A stretch of 64,000 nt of DNA from Melastoma dodecandrum (Eukaryota; Streptophyta; Magnoliopsida; Myrtales; Melastomataceae): contig JARUPY010000473.1 of assembly GCA_029817715.1 (NCBI GenBank), forward strand, positions 3,162,001-3,226,000, written 5' to 3'. The notes under the pieces are model-generated. The model did not search any database, had not been told where the DNA came from, and worked only from the letters and a program-made list of their open reading frames with translations. Shown piece by piece: positions 23,405-34,654 of this stretch (the first letter of the stretch is position 1; each line of letters starts with the position of its first letter). A program made the position numbers and the translations under genes.

Positions 23405-23737
23405 TCAACGAAACGCACGGTGACAATGACGTTCGTGTTGTAGCTTCCCCCTGTATAAAACCAGTCTGTTGGGAGGGATTATCATCATCTCCCCAATGTC
23501 TTGCCTGCATCCTGAGACACACTGGTCATCCACGCCCTTCCCGTCGACATTGTTCGAACCCGGGGACCCGCGTTTACCATCCCTTGCCCTATTTGGGAAC
23601 TCAGACTCGATCCTGTCGACGAATTCGGAGAGGAGTCTCTCATATGCTCGGGCCGCAAGAAGAGCAACGCCTCCGGACACCATCATCACAGCGACAAACC
23701 CCAGCCCCGGAGAAGACAACGACGACGCGTTTTCCAT
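23405..23737 (-). CDS. Possible small single-pass membrane protein
   Basis: The ATG at 23735-23737 opens a 110-residue frame. It starts MENASSLSSPGLGFVAVM and continues with a hydrophobic segment (residues 11-28) ending in LLAARAYERLLSEF. This layout, a Gly-rich hydrophobic span then a short amphipathic helix and a polar tail, resembles a family of small uncharacterised plant membrane proteins. I recall the pattern but cannot name a member. The frame is short and unsupported by introns, so it may be spurious. Confidence 0.4.
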   Translation of the reverse strand: MENASSLSSPGLGFVAVMMVSGGVALLAARAYERLLSEFVDRIESEFPNRARDGKRGSPGSNNVDGKGVDDQCVSGCRQDIGEMMIIPPNRLVLYRGKLQHERHCHRAFR

Positions 23738-24150
23738 ATCACCCCCTTCCTCCTCGAATCCTGCCTTCCTAAAGGTATGGGGGTTGATTTGGAATGCTAA
23801 TTTGGAATAATTAAAGAAGGGTTTTAAAGTTCTTGTTGGGAGGACAGACTGTGTTGGGTTGCCTACCCTGGGATTTGTGCTCAATTGTATTCTATTTTGG
23901 GTGCGACTAACAGAAGTTTAGGACGACCCCAGGAAGACAACATTCTAAAACTGCATGCCACCACAATTTTATGCATGATGCATGCATGTGCTCACCAAAA
24001 TAAATAGGTGGGCGCAGCCGATAATAATGCAAAGGCCTAACATGACAAATGGAACTAATGGTGGAAATAAGATATACTAGGCATGCTGGTTGCACTAAAA
24101 ATAAGTACAGAAGTCAATATCTACTTTCAATGATGAACACGTTCCAATAT

Positions 24151-24222
24151 GGGTCCATAGCTCAGTGGTAGAGCATTTGACTGCAGATCAGGAGGTCACC
24201 GGTTCGAACCCGGTTGGGCCCT
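24151..24222 (+). tRNA. trnC-GCA: tRNA-Cys (GCA)
   Basis: The 72 bases fold as a standard cloverleaf. GGGTCCA pairs with TGGGCCC in the acceptor stem, the D arm is GCTCAGTGGTAGAGC, the anticodon loop CTGCAGA carries GCA at 24183-24185, and the T arm ACCGGTTCGAACCCGGT has the TTCGAAC loop. The discriminator base is T, as in plant nuclear tRNA-Cys. The anticodon stem has two or more G-U pairs. No intron. A and B boxes are intact, so it is probably expressed. Confidence 0.95.
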
Positions 24223-24445
24223 TCCACACGCCCACTTGGATAATTTTTGAAGCAATTTCTTCTTCTGGTCACAATGGCAAAAATCATCGGAATGCTCCAA
24301 ATTCATTCGAACATCAAAGTATATATGTACACGTTATTTTTTTCTGCCCCCGAACCCGACCCAAATGTGTGATTCGATCCTAGGAAAACAGTCTGCATTT
24401 CGTTGGTCTTTCTGGCGAAAAGAGGAACAGGCCGCTGTCTTGTCT

Positions 24446-25938
24446 TCATGATCCAGATTTCATCCTCCGCAGTGATATGTATGCCAGGAGGCGATACCCA
24501 AAGACCATGATCACCAGAGCGGTCACCTCCCTCCAGCCGTTGTCCACCATCCCCCCATTTATCCACTCGGTGGCCTCCCCGAGCTGTATCTTCAGGAGGA
24601 GCTTGTATGTGTGGTAGTTGAATGAGAAGTAGCGGATCCACGACACAAAGACCGGGACTCTCTGCCATCCAAAAGACAATAGTGAACGTCGTAATCAGGA
24701 ACAAAAGAACTAGTTCTATCTGCACGAAGAAATGAAATTAGTATTCTTACCTGGACGAAGAATCCCCCGGCAAGCATGTACGTCATTACGGTTACTGAGG
24801 CAAGGGTTGTGGCCTTCTTCAAGTCCATTAGAGTCGCGCGATGTCCTGCAACATCTGAACAATCCTCAATGCTGTTGTGGAGTCCAACCCAGAAGTCGGT
24901 TCATCGAGAAACAGAAGAGATGGGTTGATTATGATCTCGTTTCCGATGCATGCACTCTTCCACTCCCCGCCAGATACTCCCCGAACAAACGATCCACCGA
25001 TCATCATGTCCTGGCACCTGCCCAATCAACGAACATCAAATGATCTAAGAAACGCGAACAGAAAACACAAGAATGGCAAAAAACCATTCATTACATTACC
25101 TCTCCAATCCCAAGTCGCAAATAACATCCAACGCTCTGTTTGCCTTCCGATCCTTTGACAATGTCTTAGGAAGCCTGAGCAGCGCGGAGTAAGTCAATGG
25201 TTCCTTCACGGTGAGGTGGGGGAATAGGTTGTCGTCTTGAGTCACGAACCCAATCCTGCTCTTCAGGAACTTTGAGTGAGTCCGATCATTGTAAGTTACC
25301 GGTCCCCCGGTCATCGACGACTTTCCCTGCAACCTCCCACCGAGCAGGGTCAGAAGGGTAGTCTTCCCACTCCATGAAGGTCCCATCAATGCAAGGACTT
25401 CCCCAGGACTCACTGCTCCTGTGACCCCATTCAAGATATCCTTCTCTTTCTCCTGACTTGGTGCCAGCCCTTTCAGGACAACCTTGTAAGTCACGTCAGT
25501 GAACTGTGAGCAAATCAAACAGGTAAACGATTTGTATCCCGAAGCCTATTGATCGACAGTTCAGACAATCTTTCACTCTTCAAGCATTCCAGAATAATCC
25601 TGTTCGACTCGTGCTTTCTCCCTCGCAAACAACCTCAGGAAAAGATTCTAAACAAGACTAGAGAACCTGCATTCGTACTAATCTGTGCTAAAACCTCCGT
25701 CGCTCCACCTGTCGAAAAAAGCCGATAACAGGAAAGTAGCGGGGAAACCCGCGCTGGAGTTGGACCGATCTCTGACATGACGCGTAACGAGAAAAATAAA
25801 AACAAAATCCTCTGGGCGGTTGCCTTAAGTTTGTCCCGACAAACAAAGGAGGATGGTCGATCACCTTCAGGTAAATCGGTAATGTCGGCTCCGCCGTGAA
25901 CTTCGGCTCTCGCTTCCCTGCTTCTAGATCCTTAGCTG
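24446..25938 (-). pseudogene. ABCG half-transporter pseudogene (ABCG21-like) with internal deletion
   Basis: Remaining exons: about 25865-25938 (EPKFTAEPTLPIYLK), 25100-25503 ([12 protein letters not shown], the nucleotide-binding domain start), 24751-25017 and 24446-24661. The Walker A motif reads GPSWSGKTT with Trp for the invariant Gly. The signature is [14 protein letters not shown] instead of the family's VSGGERKR form. Walker B ([13 protein letters not shown]) is intact. After QMLQDIA the sequence jumps directly to [16 protein letters not shown], near the C-terminal membrane helices, and a stop occurs in frame at 24828-24830. The H-loop and first membrane helices, some 300 residues or more, are gone. 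The C-terminus ([18 protein letters not shown], then YRLLAYISLRRMK) remains. The 5' part ends at the Gypsy LTR at 26017. It cannot encode a working exporter. Confidence 0.88.
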
Positions 25939-26016
25939 CTGGAAAACATCAAGCCGAACACCCAAGGATTAATCTCGCCCAACGGTCGTGGTCCGATCAA
26001 TTGAATTCGAAGCTGC

Positions 26017-26879
26017 TGTTCACGTCAAAACGGATCACTTTGGGAATATTTGACACGATTACTCATGGAGATTCGGACGTAGTTGCCAGTAAAGAAGAAG
26101 ATGGATTGAATTGATCAAACAATATCAAATGATGTCTTACAATAGAACTGAAAAGCTTACAGCCATAAAAACAAATAAAAGTTGTTGGTGCGGATGGTGG
26201 TGACGCCGTAGACTTGCTGCTGGCGTCGTAGACTTACGAACTGGAGTGGTGGAAATCGGCTTCTGAAGGGATGGCGGATGGAGTATGGTTGAAGGTAGTG
26301 ACGGATGTGGATGTCGGATAGTGGAACGAATGCGGAGCTTTGGTGTCAAGGCTACGGTTGCTCACCAAGACGATGGAGTGAAGGCGGAGATTGACTGTCA
26401 GTGTTACGGTTGTTCGCCTCGATGGTAAAGTGATGGCGGAGATTGGTTACCCGAGCTACGGTTGTTCACTCCGATGGTAGAAGTGAAGACCAAGAACCCT
26501 TGCGAGTACACCCAGGTCGGGGTTTGGACGCCTGTTAACTAAAACTAAAGGTTGACGATCAATGCAAATGTATCTGAGTTTGATTGCCATCCCTGATTAA
26601 GGAGTATCTCCTCCCCTTTTATACTGAATCTGGTCGTCCTTGGGATGCTTGACACGTTCCCATAGAATCTTTCTGGATCGTGTTCTACCCAACTGAACCC
26701 CGGAAATCTCGGTAACAAAGTGATCTCATAAGTCATGACCCTTATCCATGTCATTTATCAATTTAGACTCATGTAGACTTAACGATTGCCCTCATAGACT
26801 TTACCTTCCTTCTGGTCATAGCGAATCTCTCCTTGAGCCAAAGTTAAATTTAGGCCCAGAATAGTTTGTCATGTCAACA
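26017..26879 (-). repeat. 3' LTR of the Gypsy element
   Basis: 863 bp, bounded on the plus strand by TGTTCACG and TGTCAACA, giving the inverted TGTT/AACA ends. A minus-strand TATAAAAG box lies at 26616-26623. The plus-strand start matches 37955 onward. Confidence 0.85.
26616..26623 (-). promoter_or_regulatory. TATA box of the Gypsy 3' LTR
   Basis: CTTTTATA on the plus strand, TATAAAAG in the direction of the element. Confidence 0.6.
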
Positions 26880-26896
26880 TAAGCCCCCTTTTTGCT
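26880..26896 (-). other. Polypurine tract of the Gypsy element
   Basis: TAAGCCCCCTTTTTGCT on the plus strand, read as AGCAAAAAGGGGGCTTA, lies directly before the TGTTGACA that opens the LTR. The same AAAAGGGGGGCTTA precedes the LTR at 39918. Confidence 0.75.
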
Positions 26897-27068
26897 GAGG
26901 TGATGTTCGTCGCCTAAGCATATTGTCAATCTGTAATTCAAATAAAACCAAAGGAAACTCTTCATTTCCCTTTTCGCACGCTTTTTTTTGCCAGAAAATC
27001 TCTCTTTCTTCTTCGTCTCAAGCAAACTCTAACTCCTTGTTTCTCGGCAAACCCTTCTTTCTTTACCA

Positions 27069-29188
27069 TGTCGAACTGCGCTACCTTCCAGTGCATCGAC
27101 GCCGTGCTAGACCTTCAGGCGTGGTAAAAATCGCCGATTCTCGCGGTGAAGGGTTAACTCTGGGGCCTGTCCTCTCCCCGACGCTCTTTCCGGATATCGT
27201 TCTCCACTCCTACTTGAATACGGAATACGCCATACCCCTTTGTCGGGAGGATTTTACTGACTCATGGAATTGGGAACAGAAGAGTGGCTTCCTATATTTA
27301 CCTTCTGTGGAGAAATCCGTCATCCGCAAGTGGTTCACTCTCTGGCTTGGGAAACTCAAACATAAGTTGAAGCTCTGTGACCTCTGGTCTTTCTTCAAGT
27401 TGTCCCTCGCCAATAAGAAGTGCGATTCCCAGGTATGTGTCAGTCTTTTCCCCTTCTAGAACAACTCCGTAAACTGCTTTTTCTTTCCTGAGGGCCCTAT
27501 GACAGTCACCTAGAGGACATAGTTTTTCTGACTAAATGTTCTGTATCTGACACCCCTGTTCACCTCTATTCGTTTGAGGATGACCACAATCCCAGCGAGA
27601 TGATTCAGATTATCAGTACCGCAGGGAATCATCCAAAATGGTTAAGGGAAACAAATTCAATGCTTGGGGCAAGGCGCAAGGAATCGAATTCTTTAGTGTT
27701 TGACTCAGCAAATACATTTTTTGTTTCACTGGGAAGAGGGTTCCCAAGTTTCTCAGCACGGCTACGAGCAGAGTTGCATTTGCCCCATTCCTTCTAGGTT
27801 TAGTCTACCAGAGTCTACATGAGAACTCCTCGCCTACAGAGTCTTTCCCCAGGTACCCAGCAGGTGGCCCTTTATGGCTAGTTCACTTATGGTCCTATGT
27901 CTGGATGCCAGGATTAATCGATTACCAAATGCCTTCGGGAGCCGTTCAAGTTGAATGTTATGGAATGCACATTCTGGATTCTTGTTGTCGATCAAAAGAT
28001 AGCTAGTTCCGTACCTCAGTGACTGGCCATATGCATCACATAGCAGGTTCTGGCAGAGGTGACCAGCGTAACTGGGTCCCCTTTCCTTCGGGCCATCTCA
28101 TCCTGAAGCGCAGACAAAAGTTGACTCCAGGCTTGTATTGGGATGTTGTCTTAACCAGCAGGGACCTGGTATGCGCACACAAGAGCGGATTCTGTTTCGA
28201 AGTCAACAATCCCCAGCTCTGTGCAAGACAGCTGAGTTCTATTCAAAGTTCTGCAATTCCATTTGCGGACTCCCTCAATATTCCAATGCATTCCAGAGTT
28301 AGTAGCATTTTTTCCAAAGTGACTTTCGAGGCTTCCATCATTCTTTTGGAAGGGAAGACCAAACTCCGCCATATGGAGTTTCAGCTAGAGACCACTTCGA
28401 GCCACGCTACAGAACTATTCTCAGTTCAGTGGGCGATTGTCTTTCATGAGTTGCATACTAATTTGCTTTTCCTTAAAAAATCTCAGGAACCAGATCTTCT
28501 TCTCACTACTGAGATGATGTTGAAGACTGGTCAGAGACCGTTGGGTACATCTTTATCCCTTATCTTTATAGCTTATATTTTCATTCTGCTAATGTATTTC
28601 CACGTCTTAGCTCTTACAGTCGACTCAGGAGATTCCTCTCCCGAACACAATCCCCCTGCTCCTGTTGGCCGCTTGACACGTTCCCGTCGACAAGGCTTAG
28701 CTCTGTCTACCAAGGGCAAACAGGTTGAGGTTAAGGACCAGCCGCAACCATCGAAAAAGAAGAAGGCCAGCAAAAGGAGAGCGCATTCGCCACCGACGGA
28801 TTCTGACCATGAGGAGGAGGTACCTTTATCCGTTGCTTTTAAGCAACGTAGACTTGTTCTTGATGAGGATTCTGACGTTAAGAACCCTACTCCTATAACT
28901 ACCTTGGCTCTTAAGTCTACTGAGCCTATTTTCAAGGATCCTGATGTTAAAAACCCTATTCCTATAACTACCTTGGCTCCTAAGTCTACTGAGCCTATTC
29001 TAAAGGATACTGACATTCCTCCCCAAAATGTAGACACGTCACCTTCCAAGGTATATCACGGCTTATATTTTCCTCGAGCTATTGACTTTCTTATCATGCT
29101 TCGAATTTTCACATTCAGGAGGATGAACGCGACTCGGAACCTGATTCCTCTGATATCCATGCTGATGAGAGTGAAGACTTTTCAATAG
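27069..29188 (+). pseudogene. Antisense ORF of the Gypsy element: plant mobile domain (PMD) protein, broken
   Basis: On the strand opposite to gag-pol, the frames begin near ATG 27069 (MSNCATFQCID). They run through KSGFLYLPSVEKSVIRKWF (27270-27340), HLEDIVFLTKCSVSDTP (27508-27560) and GGPLWLVHLWSYVWMPG (27863-27915). These are the landmarks of the plant mobile domain. A C-terminal part at 28600-29050 is Lys-rich (KKKKASKRR) with a 23-residue repeat in two copies (period 69 bp from 28873). The frame changes at least three times, so it is dead. The protein aligns by eye with the antisense frame at 38761-39640 of the neighbouring element. Tat-lineage elements are known for antisense ORFs before the 3' LTR. 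Confidence 0.7.
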
Positions 29189-30302
29189 ACTCCGGGATAA
29201 GAGATGTAAGTTTCTTTTTCTTTTTCGTTCTTCGTTACTTGTTCTTCACTAATCCCTATTTTCTACAGGGTTCAAATCTCTTGGGAATGAATCCCGCCGA
29301 GTCTGGGTTTATTTCGAATCCAATCGGCCAGACAAATTATCCTGATGTTGAGGTACATACTACCTTTCACCTCCTAGTTTTCTGAACAAGTAACTGATTT
29401 TCTCTCTATCACAGGCTGACCCTTCCAAGAGTTTGGAGCAAGAGATTTCCCCTGATGAGTCATCAAGGCTATTGAGTGAGAGGCTTCCAGTGCTACGGAT
29501 ATTAATCCTGGTGCTGTTGAGGCTGCGTCAGTTGTAAGTCCAGTCAGTTCGTCTCCCAGACTACTACCAGGTGGAAAATCCCTTGGTCCTTCAAGAGAAG
29601 GTCCCTCAGGCATTAAGGAACCCGTCCCTCAGCTCAGCGATGTTGACAGGCTAATGAAGAATGTTGATCAAATCAGCGACCTCCTCCGCCTTGATATTTT
29701 TTTTTTAAGAACAATTTAAGGCTCTCCAGACTTACGTTTAGGATATTGAGGACTCCCCAAAAGCCACCGACGAGATGCTCGTAGCTTGCTTGAGTTTCAA
29801 GGATCAATTATGGACTGAGTGGTCTGCCTACATTGCGGACCTTGATCTACTCAGTGATGCCGAAGCCAAGATTCGGGTGATTAAGAAATCTCAAGCTGAA
29901 GCAACAGATGATGTCCGGCTCCTACACTAGCAAAAGGCCCACTTGACCTCCCAGTTTTCAGAAGTGCAAACCCGAATTTCCCAACTTTTGGCAACGGAGA
30001 AAGACCTCAAGGACTGAGTCGCCTTCGTTGACTCCTTGTTAGCTGACCGATCCACCCACGATTCTTCCAATCAAGACCGGCAAGATCTGATGTCTTGGTT
30101 CTGCCAGAGAAATGAGGTTACCATAAAATGGACTAAGAGGAAGGTTCTGGCCTTACTTTTCGTGGAAGCTGCACACGGAACACCCAGATTCTGAGATACT
30201 AAGGGATGCTTCCCTGATAACAAACTCATTTTATTTTCTTGTCTATTTGCGGTTAGTCGTCACTATTTCATTGGATTTTTGAAACCTTGCCATGGTAAAA
30301 AT
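29189..30302. other. Degenerate continuation between the antisense ORF and pol
   Basis: Plus-strand frames show coiled-coil-like, Glu/Lys/Leu-rich fragments, for example around 29740-30000, each broken by stops. This is consistent with the C-terminal tail of the PMD protein. It contains no intact gene. Confidence 0.4.
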
Positions 30303-31432
30303 TTACTCTTTGGTGATTTCTTCCCGGAAGCTTGGGAATCTTTTCTTTAGCATCCTTTCATGAGCTTCCCAAACAATTCTCTTATAAGATTTCAAGTATT
30401 TGCCATTAATTTTCAATGGTTGCTTGACTCCTTCTAAAGTCAACAATCTATAGCTATTTTCTGAAAAGATTTCAATCACCTGATATGGTCCCTCCCAATT
30501 TGAGGACCATTTGCCTAAAACCCGGTCCTTAGACTTTAGAGGCAATATCATTTTCCAAACCAAATCACCGACTTGAAAGTATTTATGAACCACTTTCTTG
30601 TTGTAATGTCATGCTAGCTTCCTCTTATGCACTTTTATTTTGTCTATTACTTCTAACCTCTTTCGTTCTAACTCTTCGAGGGCCACGTACATAGCCTCAT
30701 CCTATATCCAAGGTTGACTAACACGAAGTGATTTATACCTAATCTCAATGGGCAATACCACGTCATGATCGTACACTAATGCAAATGGAGATTCTCTTGT
30801 ACTTTCTCGTTTAGCGACTCGCAAAGCCCATAGAGTATCATCTAACACTTCATGCCATTTTCGTAGATTAAATCCGACCATTTTCTGGATGTTATTCTTG
30901 ATCAACTTGTTGGTGGCCTCAGCCTGCCCATTCGCTTGGGGGTAGTAAGGTGTATAATTGGTAATTGTAAAACCAAACCCTTCCGCAAACTCCCTTACTT
31001 TTAAAATGTTAAAAGCTTTCCCATTATCAACAGCAATATTCTGGGAAATACCGAATCTATATATAATGCAAGTCACAGAAAACTAATGACTTCGTTATGG
31101 TTAATCTTTTTGTAGACTTGTGCCTCTACCCATTTGGTAAAGTAATCCGTTGCCACCAAAATGAAAGCGTCTCCACGACTAGAATGAGGATATATTTCCC
31201 CTATTATATCTAGTGCCCAAGTCCTAAAAGGCCAGGGTTTGACAACCAGAATGAGATCCGTCGCCGGGGCGCGAGTCGTTGGGCCATGTCGCTGACATTC
31301 CTGGCAACCTCTGGCCATCTCGATGCAGTTTTTCATCATTGACGGCCAGTAAAAACCATGTCTTCGTATAGCCCAACACATCTTTACTCCTGACTGATGC
31401 GATCCACAAAGTCCTTCATGAGTCTCTAGCAT
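30303..31432 (-). pseudogene. Gypsy integrase, broken
   Basis: Three pieces on the minus strand: 31073-31432 with the HHCC-type zinc finger end (GCQECQRHG) and the catalytic region start (WALDIIGEI); 30702-31076 with YYPQANGQAEATNK, the conserved segment near the catalytic Glu, and the second Asp in IAVDNGKAF; and 30303-30593, the C-terminal domain (VGDLVWKMI, then GKWSSNWEGPYQVIEIF). Stops separate the pieces. Confidence 0.85.
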
Positions 31433-31559
31433 AATTGGGGTTGCTTCGTCTAAGTCGACTCATCTCAACAAATCTCCATCTACGTTCTTCTTGTAGAAAG
31501 CGTCGTCTATTAAGACATACGACAGCGCTTGAACTTTGATGCGTTGTTTGGCTTTCTAG

Positions 31560-32444
31560 CTAGGGTTTGATATGGAAGTCTACAAGAGGTTTTCTCCAGT
31601 CTTTATCTTGATCCGTTATATCCCCAATCAGGACGGTTTTATCCGGATATAAGTGTGATCGAATTTCAGGGATTTTATCCTGCTTAGTAGTAACTTTATA
31701 ACCGAAGGCCATTTGTGCAAAATTATTAGCCACCATATTGTCATCGCGTCCTATAAATTGGAATGTTATCTGCTCAAATTGCACAGACAACTTTTGTACA
31801 AGCTCAAGATAGGGTAAGAGCTTATCTAGGCATGTGCACTTTTGGTTGACCTGATTGATAACTAATTGGGAATCACTCGTAACCTGGACACGTTTTGCCC
31901 CCAAGGATATGAGTTCTTTTAGTATAATTATCAATGCTTCGTATTCGGTAGCATTGTTTGTTGGTAGTGTTTGTAACCGGAAGGCTAATCTGTATCCTTA
32001 GCCATTGGGGATATCATGTGAATCCCTATTCTAGCTCCATTCTTTGTAGAAGAGCCATCAAACCATGCTTATCAATTATCCTCATTCATCTCTTCGTAGT
32101 CTACAGACAAAGTTGGGTCATGCTAAGCTAAAAAGTCAGCTAGCACTTGTCCTTTAACCGATTATTGAGGTTTATATCTCAAGTCATAAGGTGACATGAT
32201 TAAGCTCCAATTTATTGATTCGTCTGACTAACAACGGACTCTCAAAAAAGTATTTAATAACGGGAGACTTGGACATGACGTAGACTTCACTGTTTCCAAT
32301 GTAATGTCTAAGTTTTGTGACAGCATAAAATACTGATAAACATAATTTCTCTTTTGCAGTGTATCTCACTTCTATAGGTGACAACAATCTCGAAAGATAG
32401 TATACAACCCTCTCTCGTTTGTTTTCATCTGTTTGGGCTAACAT
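31560..32444 (-). pseudogene. Gypsy RNase H region, broken
   Basis: The segment at 32184-32444 (RVVYYLSRLLSPIEVRYTAKEK, read in part) is the RT-linked RNase H. At 31560-31934 a second RNase H-like segment has TSDSQLVINQV and GRDDNMVANNFAQMA. Two RNase H-like regions in tandem are a feature reported for Tat elements. Stops interrupt the span between them. Confidence 0.75.
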
Positions 32445-32573
32445 AGCTCCAATAGTCGTCGCAGTAGATGCTACATAGAGTATGAACGGCTTTCCGCATT
32501 GCGGAGACGCTAATACCGGAGGATTTGATAAATACCTCTTGAGACCATTGAAAGCTTCATCATATTTAGCAGT

Positions 32574-33691
32574 CTAATGATACTCGCCTTTCCCTTTCAA
32601 AAGAGTAGAAAATACTTTCGTTTTTCCTGCCACATTGCCAATGAATCTACGGAGATAATTCACTCTCCCTAAAAAAGCTTGCAGCTCCTTTTTGGTTCTC
32701 GGAGCAGTTAGATTCTGAATAGCTTTGACTTTATTATGATCAACTTCTATGCCACGCTGGTGCACTAGAAACCCGAGAAAATGTCCCGCTTTAACTCCAA
32801 AAGCACATTTTAAAGGGTTAAGTTTAAGTTGATGTTTTTTCATTTTCATAAAAGCATTACGGAGATGATCAATATGTAAATCTTTCCTCGTAAACTTGAC
32901 GACTATGTCATCAATATAGACTTCTACAGTCTTTTCAAAGGAGGCATCAAATATCATATTCATAGCCCATTGGTAGGTAGCGCCGGCATTTTTTAGACCA
33001 AATGGCATCACAACCTACTCAAAAATCCCTAGGGATAATCTAAACACAGTTTTGTGAACATCCTCTTCCGCGATAAAAATCTGACTATAACATAAAAAAC
33101 TGTCCATGAAAGACATGACCTAATGTTCGGTCGTCTTGTCTGCGAGATCGTCCGCGATAGGCATGGGGTATTCATCTTTCGGAGTCGCTCGGTTTAAATC
33201 CCTAAAGTCTATACAGACTCTGATTTTACCATTCTTTTTCATTATGAGTACAATGCTGGAAATCAACTCTGTATATCGTGACATTCTTATGTACCCTGCT
33301 CGAAAGAGAGTTTTTTGACTTCTTCAAATACTAATTGCGTTACTTCCCTAGTCATTCGTCGAGGCGCTTATTGGATATGTTTGAAATCTTTCTTAATGGG
33401 TAACTTATGCTCTACGAGTCTACGATCTAGACTTGGCATTTCTGTGTAGTCCCATGCAAAGCAATCTTTAAATTCTTCTAGTACTTTTCGAATCGCACTG
33501 AACAACGCCTTATTAGCTGATGAACTGATGAAAATAATCCTAGGAGAAGCCTCGCTTCCCAAATTGACACTAACTAACGGGTCACACGGCATCATTAAAG
33601 ATTCCCGGACCTCGCTACTTCCTAAACAAGTAGAAACTGACTTATTACAAGCATCATGTGTACTAGGCGTTTCTGAATTTATTGAAAGCAA
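32574..33691 (-). pseudogene. Gypsy reverse transcriptase, broken
   Basis: The part at 33368-33691 has FAWDYTEMPSLDRRLVEHKL, the stretch before the RT fingers. The part at 32574-33011 has the palm (MMPFGLKNAGATYQ), the catalytic YIDDIVVK and the thumb (GFLVHQRGIEVDHNKVKAI). The intervening 350 bp contains stops and frame changes. Confidence 0.88.
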
Positions 33692-34091
33692 AGACGTGGA
33701 TCATTCGCAGTAACAGTGGCGGTTCTCCTTGTAGACTTGTAATCGCTGCAAAACGTCAGCGACTACCTCGTTCGCATCTTTCCTATGGTCCATAAGTTCT
33801 TTCCCTTAGGAGTCTGTCAGGTTCCAACTCCGTATCAGCGCTTTCTTGGTTCTTAGGCGCTTCTCCTTTGACACTCACTTGGTCGTTCTGGTCGTTTGCA
33901 TTCCCCTCAGTAGGAATTTCCCCTGAATTGACCTCATGGAGGACTTCTTCTATATCTTTAGCGCTAAGTTCATCTCCCCATCCAGTCGGAACAATCGTGT
34001 GAGTCGTCGGTTTTGGATGTGATATAGTCAAATTTTCCGGAAGGCTGACCAAGGGGACCGATGGTAGGGTCACACAGCCTGTACCTTTGTT

Positions 34092-34508
34092 CTAGAGTAA
34101 GGTTTTTGACAGTACCCCAGTTTTGCTTGTCTCTGCATGAAAAATACCCTTGTCACAACATGAATATTCATTCGCTTTAATGATTTCAATATCAGAGTCA
34201 GGCCATAACATCAGTTCTCTGTGCAGGGTAAAGGGTATAGCTGCATCATTCTGAAGCCAATCGCGGCCTAGCAAGGCATTAAATGTAGGAACTATGTCTA
34301 TGACGAAGAATGCGGTTTCTTTTTCCTGGCATCCGACTCCCAGGTGCACAGAGAACACTCCTAAGCATTCAGACTTCCTGCCATTGAAATCGCTCACAGA
34401 AATATCGGTTTTAACCAAATCCTGGAGTTTGTAACCAAGCATTCTGAATTTAGACAGAGGCAGCACATTTATTGTTGCTCCATTGTTGATTAGGACCCTG
34501 CTCACCAA
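34092..34508 (-). pseudogene. Gypsy aspartic protease, catalytic Asp replaced
   Basis: The frame MVSRVLINNGATINVLPLSKF, quoted in part, has the shape of a retroelement protease, but the active-site triad is NNG where D(S/T/G)G is expected. The later NALLGRDWLQ motif is conserved. The Asp-to-Asn change would abolish proteolysis. A linker at 33783-34073 lies between it and RT. Confidence 0.7.
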
Positions 34509-34654
34509 AGTACCATCAAAAGTGGCAATGATATATAGAGATATGCTGCTTCATACTATATGATGGTTTTCTCAACCAGTGAAGTGGAAATCCATGCGGA
34601 TAATCTGATATGTGAGGAAGAGGGGTTTTACCTCTTGCAGTTTCTTCCTTACAA

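Noticed and set aside
24446..25518. Reading the ABCG sequence as a functional transporter
   Set aside because: The in-frame stop, the missing middle and the altered Walker A and signature motifs exclude it.
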